From: an uncultured Ligilactobacillus sp.
GTDB lineage: Bacteria; Bacillota; Bacilli; Lactobacillales; Lactobacillaceae
Direction: 5' to 3'
Assembly (NCBI GenBank): GCA_944326135.1
Contig: CALVCU010000002.1
Coordinates: 1 to 64,000 of the forward strand
Length of the DNA: 64,000 nt
A program made the translations under genes and the position numbers. Of this stretch, positions 6,749 through 16,893 are shown in pieces. Within the stretch, counting starts at the first letter, position 1, and each line of letters begins with the position of its first letter. A model generated the notes under the pieces. It was not told the origin of the DNA, did no database searches, and saw nothing but the letters and a program-made list of their open reading frames with translations.

Positions 6749-7213
6749 ATGATCATTTTAATAATTGGCATTTTAAGTGCGGTTATTTATTTAGCCCTTA
6801 ATTTATTTATGAAACCTTCTAAATGGAGAATATGGTTTGGCTGGATTGCTATGGTAATCTGTGCATTATCTTTAATTTTGTCTATGTTAAATTGGAATGA
6901 ACATTTAGGAATGGTTCAAGTCGATCAAATTCAAAATACCCAATTAGTTCCTCTAAATAGTAAAAATAAAATTGCTATTAGCAGAGAAAAAATTAAATAC
7001 AGAACTAAGAAGGGTGTAATTAAAACTAAGATTAATAAACATGCTATAAAAATCGTTGAAGACTCAAAAGATGCATATATGATTACTACAACAGCTACTT
7101 GGGAATTTAAAAATTCATTTTTAGAATTCCTATTTAAAATGCCCAATTATAACTATACACGAATTATAAAACAGGAATTTTATTTACCTGAAGATTGGGC
7201 AATCAAAAAATAA
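6749..7213 (+). CDS. DUF4811-like membrane protein
   Basis: A 154-residue protein with two N-terminal membrane segments (IILIIGILSAVIYLALNLF and WFGWIAMVICALSLILSML) and a soluble C-terminal domain of mixed basic and beta-type sequence (KNKIAISREKIKYRTKKGVIKTK, then TTTATWEFKN). The arrangement resembles the DUF4811 family of lactobacilli, recognised here by layout rather than by a sharp motif. AAGGAGAT lies 7-8 bases before ATG. It stands alone between the tRNA genes and a DUF441 gene. Function unknown. Confidence 0.6.
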   Translation: MIILIIGILSAVIYLALNLFMKPSKWRIWFGWIAMVICALSLILSMLNWNEHLGMVQVDQIQNTQLVPLNSKNKIAISREKIKYRTKKGVIKTKINKHAIKIVEDSKDAYMITTTATWEFKNSFLEFLFKMPNYNYTRIIKQEFYLPEDWAIKK

Positions 7214-7279
7214 TTTTGAAAAAATGATTAAAATTCGTTAAAATAGTGAATATTATGTATACTGAAAGAGGAATTTATA

Positions 7280-7735
7280 ATGGAAAGCTGGCTTTTTTTA
7301 TTTTTAATTTTAGCAGTAGCGATGTTTGGTAAAAACACCTCATTAATTGTTGCAACAGTTGTTGTAATGCTACTAAAATTACTTCCATTTGCTAGTAAAT
7401 TTATGGAAACTGTACATGATAAAGGAATCAACTGGGGAGTAACAATAATTTCTATTTCAATTTTAATACCAATTGCAACAGGAGAAATTTCGATTCATGA
7501 TTTAGTAAATATTGTAAAGTCACCAGCTGGTTGGATTGCAATTGGATGTGGAATTTTAGTTGCCATTTTATCTAAGTGGGGCGTTGATCAATTATCAATT
7601 TCACCACAAGTTACGGTTGCGCTTGTTTTTGGTACAATTTTAGGTGTTGTACTATTTAAAGGAATCGCAGCAGGTCCGGTAATTGCAAGTGGTATTACTT
7701 ATGTTATTGTTACATTACTGCATTTAAGTTTTTAG
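7280..7735 (+). CDS. DUF441 family membrane protein
   Basis: A 151-residue, four-segment integral membrane protein. It opens with [20 protein letters not shown] and contains the family's [21 protein letters not shown] and [20 protein letters not shown] stretches and a C-terminal [21 protein letters not shown], matching the UPF0756/DUF441 (YeaL) family. No biochemical function is known. The next gene begins within about 15 bases, so they are probably co-transcribed. Confidence 0.85.
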   Translation: MESWLFLFLILAVAMFGKNTSLIVATVVVMLLKLLPFASKFMETVHDKGINWGVTIISISILIPIATGEISIHDLVNIVKSPAGWIAIGCGILVAILSKWGVDQLSISPQVTVALVFGTILGVVLFKGIAAGPVIASGITYVIVTLLHLSF

Positions 7736-7750
7736 AAATAGGTGGATAAA

Positions 7751-8620
7751 TTGTTACAAGATATTTTAGCTCATAATATAACTGCAACAGTTACAGATGA
7801 GAATGAAAATTATATTTTTGCTCAGTTTGAAGGATTAACCTTTAAATTAGCAAAGAATGAATTGATTAAACTACCAAAAATGGGTTCAAAGATTACAGGA
7901 TGGGCCTATGAAAATGAAAAACATGATCTTCAATTAACTAAAAATCCACCTAAGAGTGGAATTGATAAATATGCATGGGGAACAGTAGTTAAAGTTCAAC
8001 GTAATTTAGGTGTTTTTGTTGATGTAGGTTTACCTAATAAAGATTTCGTCGTCTCAATGGATGACATGCCTGCATTACCTGAATTATGGCCAAATAAAGG
8101 CGACCGTTTATTAATTGCTCTTACAGTTGACTCACAAGGACGTGTATGGGGTAAACTTGCAACGGATGAGATGATTGAAGGTGTGAGTGACAAAGCTGAT
8201 AGTAGAATGAAAAACAAAGATGTTACAGCAACGGTCTATCAAGTAAAATTAAACGGAACTCATGTTATTACATCCGATTATAAATTAGGTTACATTCATC
8301 CTTCAGAACGTGATCAAGAACCACGTTTAGGTGAAGTTGTACATGCACGCGTAATTGGAATAAATAAGAATAATGAATTAAATTTATCTCTTAAACCAAG
8401 AGCTTTTGAAGCAATTAGTGATGATGCTCAAATGATTTTAGCAGCATTACAACATTCACCAAGTAAAACATTACCTTTTACAGATAAGTCAAGTCCAGAT
8501 GAAATCAAAACTTATTTTGGAATTAGTAAAGGTGCATTTAAACGCGCAATTGGACATTTGATGAAAGCTGGTTTAGTTCATCAATCAGAAGGCACTCTTT
8601 ACCTAAATGAAATCAATTAG
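7751..8620 (+). CDS. cvfB: CvfB family S1 RNA-binding protein
   Basis: About 289 residues. An N-terminal S1-like fold is followed by a canonical S1 domain (YAWGTVVKVQRNLGVFVDVGL), a third S1-type segment (GYIHPSERDQEPRLGEVVHARVIGI) and a C-terminal winged-helix domain (ISKGAFKRAIGHLMKAGLVHQSEG). This is the layout of CvfB/YitL, an RNA-binding regulator of virulence and stress genes in staphylococci. The start is set at TTG 7751 because AGGTGG lies 5 bases upstream; the GTG at 7742 lies inside that ribosome binding site and has none of its own. Initiation at 7742 would add three residues. Confidence 0.85.
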   Translation: MLQDILAHNITATVTDENENYIFAQFEGLTFKLAKNELIKLPKMGSKITGWAYENEKHDLQLTKNPPKSGIDKYAWGTVVKVQRNLGVFVDVGLPNKDFVVSMDDMPALPELWPNKGDRLLIALTVDSQGRVWGKLATDEMIEGVSDKADSRMKNKDVTATVYQVKLNGTHVITSDYKLGYIHPSERDQEPRLGEVVHARVIGINKNNELNLSLKPRAFEAISDDAQMILAALQHSPSKTLPFTDKSSPDEIKTYFGISKGAFKRAIGHLMKAGLVHQSEGTLYLNEIN

Positions 8621-8700
8621 CTTTACATTGTCAAGTTAATGTTATACATTACTTGAATAATTATTGGTATAAGAGGAAAGTGTAGTAGGAGACTTTTTAA

Positions 8701-9069
8701 ATGTTAGTTAAATATAAAAACGACTATCAAAAAATTGCAATGGGATTATTATCTTTTATCCCTGACTTGAAAGAAATTTCAAGATTAGAAGCAGAAATCA
8801 AATGGTATCAAGAAGACGAAAGTCGAGTATTATATCTATGGAAAGATGAGAATAAAGACTTTACAGGAATTGTAGGAGTTGAAATCAGTGATGATATTGT
8901 AATGTTACGTCAAATTGCTTTATCACCATCTGCAAGAGATCAAGATGTTTGTTTTGATATTTTAGATGCACTAAATAGTACATATCCAGATCATAAAATG
9001 ATGGGTAACATGGATATTGCTCCTATGATTACTAAATGGGAACAAAGAAATGAAAAGAAACGAAACTAA
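8701..9069 (+). CDS. ribT: RibT-like GNAT acetyltransferase
   Basis: A 122-residue single-domain protein similar to B. subtilis RibT, a small GNAT-fold protein usually found beside scpA. Visible features are the N-terminal LVKYKNDYQKIAMGLLSFIP, a central WKDENKDFTGIVGVEI strand pair and LRQIALSPSARDQDVCFDIL. No riboflavin genes are near, so the name reflects family and context, not pathway. The last 20 bases overlap the scpA start, indicating translational coupling. Confidence 0.82.
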   Translation: MLVKYKNDYQKIAMGLLSFIPDLKEISRLEAEIKWYQEDESRVLYLWKDENKDFTGIVGVEISDDIVMLRQIALSPSARDQDVCFDILDALNSTYPDHKMMGNMDIAPMITKWEQRNEKKRN

Positions 9070-9814
9070 TCAAGTAGAAGATGGCCTTACTTTTAAGTTC
9101 GAAAAGTTTGAGGGACCATTAGATTTATTACTTCATTTGATTCGTCAAAATGAAATGGATATTTATGATATTCCAATGGCCCAACTTACTAGTCAGTATA
9201 TGAATTATTTGCATGAGATGCAAACTCTTCAACTAGATGTTGCAGGAGAATATCTTGTAATGGCCTCAATGTTATTAAATATTAAGAGTAAAATGTTATT
9301 ACCAACTGAACAGGTAGAAAATGAAGAAATAGTAGAAGAATTTGAAGATCCGCGTGAGGAACTGGTTCAACAACTTTTACTTCATGAAACATTTCAAAAT
9401 GCTAGCCAACAGTTACAAACTTTGGAAACTCAGCGGCAGCAACATTATTCACGTGAACAAGCAGAAATTCCTGATGATGCTAAAATTGGTCGTTTGTCAG
9501 ATGAACAAATGTCAGTAGAATTGTTACAAAATGCATTTCAAAGGATGCTTATACATAAGAAGATTGTAAAACCAATTAGTCGGAAAGTTAATGTGGAAAA
9601 ATATTCTATTAAAGATGAAATTTCACGAATTAAAAATAGACTGATGAGGGTTAACCATCCAATTGAATTTAACAGTTTATTTGGTGAACAAGTTGAAGCG
9701 GAAGAATTAGTAACGACATTCTTAGCTTTATTGGAATTAATTAAACGTGGAGAAACATTAGTTACTCAACCTATTGAGTTAGGACCAATTACTTTAGAAA
9801 GAGGAGTTCATTAA
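9050..9814 (+). CDS. scpA: Segregation and condensation protein A
   Basis: A 254-residue kleisin subunit of the Smc-ScpAB condensin. The N-terminal domain has the signature [23 protein letters not shown], followed by QYMNYLHEM and [19 protein letters not shown], and the C-terminal winged helix ends with [12 protein letters not shown]. ScpA bridges the Smc heads and binds an ScpB dimer to organise the chromosome during segregation. It overlaps ribT by 20 bases and its stop shares a base with the scpB start (TAATG), showing tight coupling. Confidence 0.97.
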   Translation: MKRNETNQVEDGLTFKFEKFEGPLDLLLHLIRQNEMDIYDIPMAQLTSQYMNYLHEMQTLQLDVAGEYLVMASMLLNIKSKMLLPTEQVENEEIVEEFEDPREELVQQLLLHETFQNASQQLQTLETQRQQHYSREQAEIPDDAKIGRLSDEQMSVELLQNAFQRMLIHKKIVKPISRKVNVEKYSIKDEISRIKNRLMRVNHPIEFNSLFGEQVEAEELVTTFLALLELIKRGETLVTQPIELGPITLERGVH

Positions 9815-10392
9815 TGTTATCTAATCAAGCTAAAATTGAAAGCTTAATTTTTGTGAGTGGTAGTGAAGGAATTACAGTCACTGAGATTTCTCATTTAACA
9901 GGTTTACTTAAACCAGCAGTTTTAGAACAGGTTAAATTACTTTCTGAAAAGTATCAAAAAGATAGTAATTGTAGTTTTGAACTTTTACAAGCAGGAGAAA
10001 CCTTAAAACTAGCCACTAAAAAGAAATTTTCAAAATTAGTTAAAGATTATTTTGAAACTCCAACAACTACATCACTTTCACAAGCAGCAATTGAAACATT
10101 ATCAATTATTGCATATAAACAACCAATAACTCGGGTTGATATCGAAGAAATCCGTGGAGTTAAAGTAAGTAATATGATTCAAAAATTACTTACTTTAGGA
10201 TTAATTAAAGAAAGTGGAAGATTAGATGTTCCAGGTAGACCAATTCTTTATGCAACTACTGAAGAATTTCTTGATCACTTTGGATTGCAATCATTAAAAG
10301 ATCTTCCACCTCTTAATCAAGAAGAAAACGAAAATGAAGAATCAAGTGATGACTTAATGGAATTATTTGAAAAAACAATAAAAGAAGAATAA
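9814..10392 (+). CDS. scpB: Segregation and condensation protein B
   Basis: 192 residues with two tandem winged-helix domains: the N-terminal [21 protein letters not shown] and the conserved middle [28 protein letters not shown], ending in [18 protein letters not shown]. The acidic tail is variable. It partners ScpA in condensin. Start ATG overlaps the scpA stop; the GGAG before it lies inside scpA. Confidence 0.97.
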   Translation: MLSNQAKIESLIFVSGSEGITVTEISHLTGLLKPAVLEQVKLLSEKYQKDSNCSFELLQAGETLKLATKKKFSKLVKDYFETPTTTSLSQAAIETLSIIAYKQPITRVDIEEIRGVKVSNMIQKLLTLGLIKESGRLDVPGRPILYATTEEFLDHFGLQSLKDLPPLNQEENENEESSDDLMELFEKTIKEE

Positions 10393-10403
10393 GAGGCGAG
10401 ATA

Positions 10404-11138
10404 ATGGCTATACGTTTACAAAAATATATGGCGCAAGCTGGAGTAGCTTCTCGAAGAGCAAGTGAAAAATTAATTGTAGCAGGAAAAGTAAAAGTTAATG
10501 GTAAAGTTGTAACTGAATTAGGTACTAAGGTAAATGGTAATGATTTTGTTGAAGTTAATGGCAAACTGATTGAACAAGTTGAAACAAAAGAGTATTTCTT
10601 ATTTTATAAGCCACGTGGTGTAATTTCTGCAGTTAAGGATGATAAGGGCAGAAAGGTTGTAACTGATTATTTTACAGACATTCCGCAACGCTTATATCCA
10701 GTCGGACGACTTGATTATGATACATCTGGCTTACTATTGATGACCAATGATGGTGAATTAGCTAATAAATTAATGCATCCCAAATATAAAATCGAAAAAA
10801 CATATGTTGCAAAAGTTAAGGGAATTCCATCAAATGATAGTTTAAAACAACTTCGAATTGGAGTTAAACTTGATGATCATCATCGTTCTTCATCTGCAAA
10901 AGTGAAGATTTTATCTTCAGATAAAAAAACTGATACAGCGATTGTTTCAATCACAATTCATGAAGGTCGCTATCATCAAGTTAAGATTATGTTTGAAAAA
11001 GTAGGACATCCAGTTAAGAAACTTAAACGAGAAAGATATGGTTTCTTAACACTTGATGGTTTAACTGCTGGTCAATTTCGACCATTATCTCATAATGAAG
11101 TTCATAAGCTTGAAAAAATGGTTAGCAATAAAAGATAA
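10404..11138 (+). CDS. rluB: 23S rRNA pseudouridine synthase RluB
   Basis: 244 residues. An N-terminal S4 RNA-binding domain (RLQKYMAQAGVASRRASEKL) precedes an RsuA/RluB-type pseudouridine synthase core with the catalytic Asp104 in PVGRLDYDTSGLLLMTNDGE and the later EGRYHQVKIMFEKVGHPV motif. It modifies a uridine in helix 80-95 region of 23S rRNA (U2605 in E. coli). GAGGCGAG lies 5-6 bases upstream of ATG. Its position after scpB is the usual Firmicutes order. A bidirectional terminator separates it from mntH. Confidence 0.94.
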   Translation: MAIRLQKYMAQAGVASRRASEKLIVAGKVKVNGKVVTELGTKVNGNDFVEVNGKLIEQVETKEYFLFYKPRGVISAVKDDKGRKVVTDYFTDIPQRLYPVGRLDYDTSGLLLMTNDGELANKLMHPKYKIEKTYVAKVKGIPSNDSLKQLRIGVKLDDHHRSSSAKVKILSSDKKTDTAIVSITIHEGRYHQVKIMFEKVGHPVKKLKRERYGFLTLDGLTAGQFRPLSHNEVHKLEKMVSNKR

Positions 11139-11178
11139 AAAAAGACACTTTGTATTAATTACAAAGTGTCTTTTTATT
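11137..11178. terminator. Bidirectional terminator between rluB and mntH
   Basis: AAAGACACTTTGTA / TACAAAGTGTCTTT with A and T tracts on both sides. Confidence 0.9.
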
Positions 11179-11188
11179 AATCAATTAG

Positions 11189-12766
11189 TTAACCATTTTG
11201 CTTACTTTCTTTGGCAATATTACGATTTGCTCGTGTAAAATCAACGATAATCCAAATTAATAATGCGAGAATTGCAACAATCAAAATAGCTGCAATTGTA
11301 TTTGCCATATGAGTTTCACTTACAGTTGGATTTTGTCCAAAGAATCCTAAGATAGAATCTGGTAAACCTTTAAGGTTCAAGAATGTAAGTGAAATAACAG
11401 AAATCCAACCAACAATTTTAACCCATAATGAATTTTTGAACCTTCCCATTTCTTCTTTACTATTGGTTAATAGTAATAGTGGAACCATTGAGAATGGTAA
11501 AGCAATAGCTAAGAATACTTGAGAATTATTCATTAGGTTATTTAATGCTTCATGTTGATCTAATTTAGACATTCCTGCAGTCATTGAAACACAAATTAAA
11601 ACAGGAATTACTGAAATTAAACGTGTGATTAAACGTCTTGCCCATAAAGGTACACGTAAATGAATGAAACCTTCCATGATTACTTGTCCAGTTAATGTAC
11701 CTGTAATTGTAGAATTTTGACCAGATGCGAGTAGGGCAATAGCAAACAATGCTGATAAAGCACCTGTTTTTGCAATACTAATCAAAACATGATTTCGTAA
11801 CATTGAAGTATCTGAAAGTGCTTGATATAAACCAAAGAATGATGGATCTTTTACAGCACCTGTCTTAAATACAGCAACTCCCATTACTAAAAGTAATGCA
11901 TTTACAATTAAAGCAACTGATAATTGAATATTTGAGTCCCAAGCAGAAAATTTAACTGCTGTTGCAACTTCTTCTTCATCATTATGGTTAATTTCACGTG
12001 TTTGTGAAATTGCAGAGTGTAGATATAGATTATGTGGCATAACCGTTGCCCCAATGATACCTAATGCTCCTTGAATAGGTGTCATACCATTTACAACAGG
12101 TTTAGTAGAAAATGTATCTGCTGTTGGTATAATACCGCGAATAACTGCTCCCCAATTTGGATCAGATAGTGCAACTTCATAAACAAAGACGAATAATATT
12201 ACCATGATAAGAGCTACAACTAAGGCTTCAATCTTTCGAAATCCGATTTTAGTTAGTAATAATAGTAATAATACATCGAAAACTGTAATGAATACTGCTG
12301 CGATTAGTGGGATTCCAAATAATAAATATAATGCAATCGCTGCACCAATAACTTCCGCAATATCAGTAGCCATAATTGCTAGCTCAGTTAAAATCCACAA
12401 AACAATTCCTAAAGGTTTACTTGTTCTTCTCCGAATTGCTTGTGCTAAATCATTTTGAGTAACAATCCCTAACTTAGCTGCCATATATTGAAGAAGCATC
12501 GCAATTAAACTTGACATTAAAATGACAGACATTAATAAATATTGAAAATTTTGTCCACCTGTAATTGAAGTAGACCAGTTACCGGGATCCATATATCCAA
12601 CAGCAACTAATGCTCCAGGCCCTGAATAAGCTAACAATGTTCGCCAAAATCCTTTTCCTTTCGGAACTTTAACAGTACCATTGATTTCCGCTAATGATTG
12701 GCCGTGATCTGAATCAACGTGCTCGATAAATTCATGATGTTTACCGCGTTTCTCCGTGCTTGACAC
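11189..12766 (-). CDS. mntH: Nramp family Mn2+/divalent metal transporter
   Basis: About 525 residues with 11 or more membrane segments. TM1 carries the Nramp metal-binding motif [14 protein letters not shown] (DPGN), and TM6 carries [14 protein letters not shown] (MPH), the two signatures of proton-coupled manganese/iron import. The [20 protein letters not shown] transport signature is also present. The start is placed at GTG 12766 because AAGGTGG lies 8 bases upstream; the GTG at 12778 is inside that site. A TTnGGnATnCCnAA palindrome upstream suggests MntR-type control. Confidence 0.95.
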   Translation of the reverse strand: MSSTEKRGKHHEFIEHVDSDHGQSLAEINGTVKVPKGKGFWRTLLAYSGPGALVAVGYMDPGNWSTSITGGQNFQYLLMSVILMSSLIAMLLQYMAAKLGIVTQNDLAQAIRRRTSKPLGIVLWILTELAIMATDIAEVIGAAIALYLLFGIPLIAAVFITVFDVLLLLLLTKIGFRKIEALVVALIMVILFVFVYEVALSDPNWGAVIRGIIPTADTFSTKPVVNGMTPIQGALGIIGATVMPHNLYLHSAISQTREINHNDEEEVATAVKFSAWDSNIQLSVALIVNALLLVMGVAVFKTGAVKDPSFFGLYQALSDTSMLRNHVLISIAKTGALSALFAIALLASGQNSTITGTLTGQVIMEGFIHLRVPLWARRLITRLISVIPVLICVSMTAGMSKLDQHEALNNLMNNSQVFLAIALPFSMVPLLLLTNSKEEMGRFKNSLWVKIVGWISVISLTFLNLKGLPDSILGFFGQNPTVSETHMANTIAAILIVAILALLIWIIVDFTRANRNIAKESKQNG

Positions 12767-12803
12767 ATCGAAAACCACCTTTCGCTTTCTATTTCAGTGG
12801 GTA

Positions 12804-12809
12804 ATTATA
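12804..12809 (-). promoter_or_regulatory. Likely -10 element of mntH
   Basis: Minus-strand TATAAT 38 bases ahead of the chosen start. The -35 region 17 bases upstream (TTTTAA) is poor, as for a regulated promoter. Confidence 0.4.
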
Positions 12810-12837
12810 CTCTTAATTCAATCGAATTAAAAGTATT

Positions 12838-12853
12838 TTTAGGTATGCCCAAC
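12838..12853 (-). promoter_or_regulatory. Candidate MntR/DtxR-type operator ahead of mntH
   Basis: TTTAGGTATGCCCAAC is an imperfect palindrome, TTnGGnATnCCnAA, of the kind bound by DtxR-family metalloregulators upstream of Nramp genes in lactic acid bacteria. It lies just upstream of the predicted -35. Assignment is by similarity to the general pattern only. Confidence 0.4.
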
Positions 12854-12931
12854 AATTATTTAATAATATATTTTTCAATTTAAATCTTGATATAATATAA
12901 TAATTTTATTGAATTAATGAGGAGAAATACA

Positions 12932-13966
12932 ATGAATTATTATTTATTACATTTTTTCAGTGATAAACAATCTCGAAAACCAGCAGTAATTCGCCAAATT
13001 TTATCAAATAAAAAAACGAGTTCTTCATTATATTGGGGGATGAGATATCAATTATTAGATTATTTAAATGTAATTCCAACGTTAAATACTGAAAAATTTA
13101 ATATGGCAATAAAAAAATTAATTCAAAAAGATTTATTAATTCATAACGATAATGAATTATTGTTGAGTGAAAAGGGAATTGAAATGAAAAACAAGTTTGA
13201 TGAATGTCATTATAAACTTGATCACCCTGAACTTTTCTTGAAAATTAACTATTCATTGTGGAATGCATTAATGTTACTAATGATACAAGTCAGTTCTGAA
13301 TATAGCTATCAAAATAAAAAATATTATGTTGCATCTAATAATCTTCAAGCTCAGTTTTTAGTTAAGCAATGGATTAACAAATTTGGCTTTGATCAATTGA
13401 AAACTGAAGTTAAAGATTGTTTAATGGCATTTTTAAAGCAACAAGATGAACTTAAAGCTGATATTTTTTCACAAAAATTAATAGGTCATGATTATTCAGG
13501 GTTATCAAATGACCAAATTGCACATCACTACAATTTAAACACGCTTGATGTTGATATTATATTTCATGATTTAGCAGTTCAGTTTGCATATTTTGTCTTA
13601 TCAAAAAAGGATCATTTATCATTATTAGTGCAAAAATCAATGTTATCAGGAATTTTTTCAGATACAATTAAACAGACTAAGGAATTATTTGATTCTGGTT
13701 TATCATTGAAACAAATTGTTACAGAAAGAAAACTCAAAATAAGTACAATTCAAGAACATATAGAAATTTTAGCTATTATTGAAAAAAACTTTCCATACAA
13801 CAAATTCATAAATGAGAACGAAGTCGAATATTTAGATAATTTATACCAAGGAAATATTGATAAGTGGCAATTTAATAAAATGAATGAGGATGAAATGAAT
13901 ATTTCATTTTTCAAATTTAGATTATTTTGCATAATGAGGTCACATGATGAGCAAAGAACTAAGTGA
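12932..13966 (+). CDS. YpbB-like helicase-associated HTH protein
   Basis: A 344-residue soluble protein with no membrane segments. Its C-terminal part (TKELFDSGLSLKQIVTERKLKISTIQEHIEIL) is the helicase helix-turn-helix domain of B. subtilis YpbB, and, as there, the gene lies directly before a RecQ-type helicase (recS) that it overlaps by 23 bases. The rest is lineage-specific alpha-helical sequence. A partner or accessory role for the helicase is inferred from context. The start is ATG 12932, with GAGGAG 8-9 bases upstream; ATG 12917 precedes the ribosome binding site. Confidence 0.78.
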   Translation: MNYYLLHFFSDKQSRKPAVIRQILSNKKTSSSLYWGMRYQLLDYLNVIPTLNTEKFNMAIKKLIQKDLLIHNDNELLLSEKGIEMKNKFDECHYKLDHPELFLKINYSLWNALMLLMIQVSSEYSYQNKKYYVASNNLQAQFLVKQWINKFGFDQLKTEVKDCLMAFLKQQDELKADIFSQKLIGHDYSGLSNDQIAHHYNLNTLDVDIIFHDLAVQFAYFVLSKKDHLSLLVQKSMLSGIFSDTIKQTKELFDSGLSLKQIVTERKLKISTIQEHIEILAIIEKNFPYNKFINENEVEYLDNLYQGNIDKWQFNKMNEDEMNISFFKFRLFCIMRSHDEQRTK

Positions 13967-15395
13967 AATTCTACATGAAGGTTTAAAAAAATATTTTGGA
14001 TTTGATGAATTTAAAGAAGGCCAAGAAGAAACTTTAATAAGTTTATTAAATCGGCATTCAACATTGGCAATTTTACCAACTGGTACAGGAAAATCGCTTT
14101 GTTATCAATTATTTGCCAAGATAACTGGTAGACGCGTATTAGTTATCTCTCCGTTAATTTCTTTAATGCAAGATCAAGTAGAGCAAATGAAATATAACAA
14201 ATTGACAAATGTTGTGGCATTGACTTCTAGTTTAAGTCGAGAAGAACGAAATTATATACTGCATAATTTAGAAAAATATCAGTTTATTTTTGCATCTCCT
14301 GAGATTTTAAAAAATGAATATATTTTTCAAAAAATCAAAACAATAGGAATAGAACTATTAGTTGTAGACGAAGCTCACTGTATTGTTGAATGGGGACCTG
14401 ATTTTAGACCAGATTACTTATTATTGGGAGAAATCAAGGAAAAATTAAAAAATCCATTAGTCTTGGCATTAACTGCAACAGCAACGCCAAAAGTTGCTAA
14501 TGAAATTACTAGAGAATTGAATTTTAATTCTGAAGATAAAGTAATTAGATATTCAGTAGACCGTCCGAATATAATGCTTGCAACTGAAACATTAGATGGT
14601 GAAAAAGAAAAAAATAATCGCTTAATAGAATTAGTTAGTACTATTAAAGGACCAGGGTTGATTTATTTTTCTAGTAAGAAAAAAGCAGATGAGATTGCAG
14701 AATTGTTAAATAAAAAAACAAGACTGAAAGTTGCATCATATCATGCTGATTTAAATTTAGAAGATCGTTACTCTGTTCAACACCAATTCATAAATAACAA
14801 ATTGGATTTAATATGTGCAACAAGTGCGTTTGGAATGGGAGTTAACAAAAAAGATATTAGGTATGTCATTCATTATCACTTGCCTGGAGACTTAGAAAGT
14901 TATGTACAAGAAATTGGACGTGCTGGTCGAGATGGCAAGCAAAGTATTGCTATATTACTTTATTGTTTAGGTGATGAAAACATTCAGTATCAAATTTTAA
15001 AAGGTTCTCTTCCGACTGTATCAGATATTAAATACTACGCAGAACATAAAGAACTCTTACATAATATTAAAAACGAAGAGTTTGAATTATTAAAAGCATT
15101 TTTTGCAATGAATATCTCTGCAGATGATTTGCTTAAATTTTTTGCAGAGAGAAAAAGAGATAAAAATCAGGCATTAATTAAAATGATTGATTATATTAAT
15201 TCAGACAAGTGTAAGCGACAATATATTTTAGATTATTTTCAAGATTTGAAAAAGATTAAACATGGAGAAAATTGTTGCACATATAATAAAAATTATAATT
15301 TGAAACAATTAGGACTAAAATTACAAGAACAAACCAAAGAAAAGATTGAATTTTTAGATTACAAAGAATTAATGAAAAAATTATTTGCGATCTAA
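13944..15395 (+). CDS. recS: RecQ-family ATP-dependent DNA helicase (RecS type)
   Basis: A 483-residue superfamily 2 helicase. Visible motifs are Q-type FGFDEFKEGQEE, Walker A LPTGTGKSLCYQ, LVISPLISLMQDQ (Ia), DEAH box VVDEAHCIVEWGPDFRPDY, LTATATPKV (III), LIYFSSKKKADEIA (IV), CATSAFGMGVNKKDIR (V) and QEIGRAGRDG (VI). It lacks an HRDC domain and a clear zinc-binding RQC domain, so it is the short RecS form rather than full RecQ. It unwinds DNA in repair and recombination. ATG at 13944 or 13947, with GAGGT upstream, overlaps the YpbB-like gene. Confidence 0.92.
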   Translation: MMSKELSEILHEGLKKYFGFDEFKEGQEETLISLLNRHSTLAILPTGTGKSLCYQLFAKITGRRVLVISPLISLMQDQVEQMKYNKLTNVVALTSSLSREERNYILHNLEKYQFIFASPEILKNEYIFQKIKTIGIELLVVDEAHCIVEWGPDFRPDYLLLGEIKEKLKNPLVLALTATATPKVANEITRELNFNSEDKVIRYSVDRPNIMLATETLDGEKEKNNRLIELVSTIKGPGLIYFSSKKKADEIAELLNKKTRLKVASYHADLNLEDRYSVQHQFINNKLDLICATSAFGMGVNKKDIRYVIHYHLPGDLESYVQEIGRAGRDGKQSIAILLYCLGDENIQYQILKGSLPTVSDIKYYAEHKELLHNIKNEEFELLKAFFAMNISADDLLKFFAERKRDKNQALIKMIDYINSDKCKRQYILDYFQDLKKIKHGENCCTYNKNYNLKQLGLKLQEQTKEKIEFLDYKELMKKLFAI

Positions 15396-15479
15396 TGCAA
15401 CCTTAAATAAATTTTTATAGCATTCTTTATTTTAACTGTGGTAATATATTTTAGGATATAAAAGATATGAGGTGTAATT

Positions 15480-16073
15480 TTGAATCAAAAAAAGTCAAAT
15501 GATCATTCAAAAAAGCCTTGGGAAAATACTTTCGAAGAAGAAAAAGATGCTCAAGGTAACTTATCTAGAACTGCTAGAAGACAAAATTCAAAGAAGAATA
15601 CAGCATTAACAACTTCTTTATTAATTGTCTTTGTTGTGATTATTATTGGAGTGGTGGGCCTATATTTTTTATCGCAAAGAACGGCTAAGCAACATACAAC
15701 CCATAGTGACAAAATAGAGGTTGTATCGTCAAAAAAGAAGTCCTCTTCATCTTCTAAAAAAAGAGAAGCTAAGAAATCTTCTAAAAAATCAAGTGAAAAA
15801 AGTGAAGTTGTTTCTAGCTCAGCCGTTGAAGAAAGTAGTGTAAGTTCAACACAGCAAAATAATGAGGCACAAGAATCAAGTCAAGCTCAAGCAAGTAGTA
15901 CAGCACAAAGCCAAAGTACAACTAATGCCCAATATGCTACAGTTGGCGCTGGACAAGGGGTATATCGTGTAGCTGTAAACAATGGTTTGACTGTTCAACA
16001 GTTATTAGAATTAAACCCTGGTTTATCTTCAAATACTGAATTAACACCAGGACAAAAATTAAGAATTAAATAA
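15480..16073 (+). CDS. LysM-domain membrane-anchored protein (YpbE-like)
   Basis: 197 residues starting at TTG with GAGGTG 6 bases upstream. A polar cytoplasmic head (about 45 residues) is followed by one membrane segment (LLIVFVVIIIGVVGLYFL), a long Ser/Lys- and Gln/Ser-rich extracellular linker, and a C-terminal LysM (YATVGAGQGVYRVAVNN ... LTPGQKLRIK). It would be tethered to the membrane and bind peptidoglycan outside. Its place between recS and cmk matches ypbE in Bacillus and its lactobacillus counterparts. Its own terminator follows. Confidence 0.88.
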   Translation: MNQKKSNDHSKKPWENTFEEEKDAQGNLSRTARRQNSKKNTALTTSLLIVFVVIIIGVVGLYFLSQRTAKQHTTHSDKIEVVSSKKKSSSSSKKREAKKSSKKSSEKSEVVSSSAVEESSVSSTQQNNEAQESSQAQASSTAQSQSTTNAQYATVGAGQGVYRVAVNNGLTVQQLLELNPGLSSNTELTPGQKLRIK

Positions 16074-16101
16074 TTAGGGGCATATGCCTCTAACTTTTTT
16101 A
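16074..16101 (+). terminator. Terminator after the LysM gene
   Basis: TTAGGGGCA / TGCCTCTAA hairpin with a T6 tail. Confidence 0.8.
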
Positions 16102-16134
16102 TAATATTTGTATTTGTGATAAAGGAGCAGAATA

Positions 16135-16821
16135 ATGGATAAAATTCAAATTGCGATAGATGGCCCTGCATCTGCAGGAAAAAGCACAGTTGCAAAGATT
16201 GTGGCAAATAAACTTCACTTTATTTATTGTGACACTGGGGCGATGTATCGTGCAGTAACATATGCTGCAATCAAAAAAAATATTAAATTGGATGATGATC
16301 AAGCGTTAGGTGAGTTGCTTAAAAATATTGATATCAAGTTTGTTCCTGGCAAACCTGAACAACGTGTCTTTATTAACGAGGAAGAGGCTACTCGGGCAAT
16401 TCGAACACCTGAAATCACTAATAATGTTTCATTAGTTTCTGCTCAACCTAGTGTACGTAAGGCTTTGACACAACGCCAACAAGAAATTGCTGCTGAGGGT
16501 GGAATTGTGATGGATGGCCGTGATATCGGAACAACAGTATTACCCAATGCACAAGTTAAAATCTTTTTAGTAGCTAGTGTTCATGAAAGAGCTGTTCGTC
16601 GGTTTAAAGAAAACCAAGAAAAGGGAATTGATACACCTTTAGCAACTCTTGAAAAAGAAATTAAAGAACGTGATTATAAAGATTCTCATCGGAAAATTTC
16701 ACCACTTGTAAAGGCTGATGATGCAATATTAGTAGATACGACATCATTAGACATAGATGGTGTAGTTGAAAGAATTTTAGAAATTGTTAAACAAAATACA
16801 AAAGCAAGCGAAAATCAATAA
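16135..16821 (+). CDS. cmk: Cytidylate kinase
   Basis: 228 residues, the usual length. P-loop [19 protein letters not shown] at residues 5-23, then [32 protein letters not shown] and a lid with ERAVRRFKE. It phosphorylates CMP and dCMP with ATP for nucleotide recycling. AAGGAGC lies 6-7 bases before ATG. Order cmk-rpsA-der-hup is conserved in Firmicutes. Confidence 0.97.
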   Translation: MDKIQIAIDGPASAGKSTVAKIVANKLHFIYCDTGAMYRAVTYAAIKKNIKLDDDQALGELLKNIDIKFVPGKPEQRVFINEEEATRAIRTPEITNNVSLVSAQPSVRKALTQRQQEIAAEGGIVMDGRDIGTTVLPNAQVKIFLVASVHERAVRRFKENQEKGIDTPLATLEKEIKERDYKDSHRKISPLVKADDAILVDTTSLDIDGVVERILEIVKQNTKASENQ

Positions 16822-16893
16822 TAATTACTGGAAATATTTGTAAAATTCAGTTAAAATAAATAATAGAGTTAGTCGTTAAGGAGGACATTGTCC

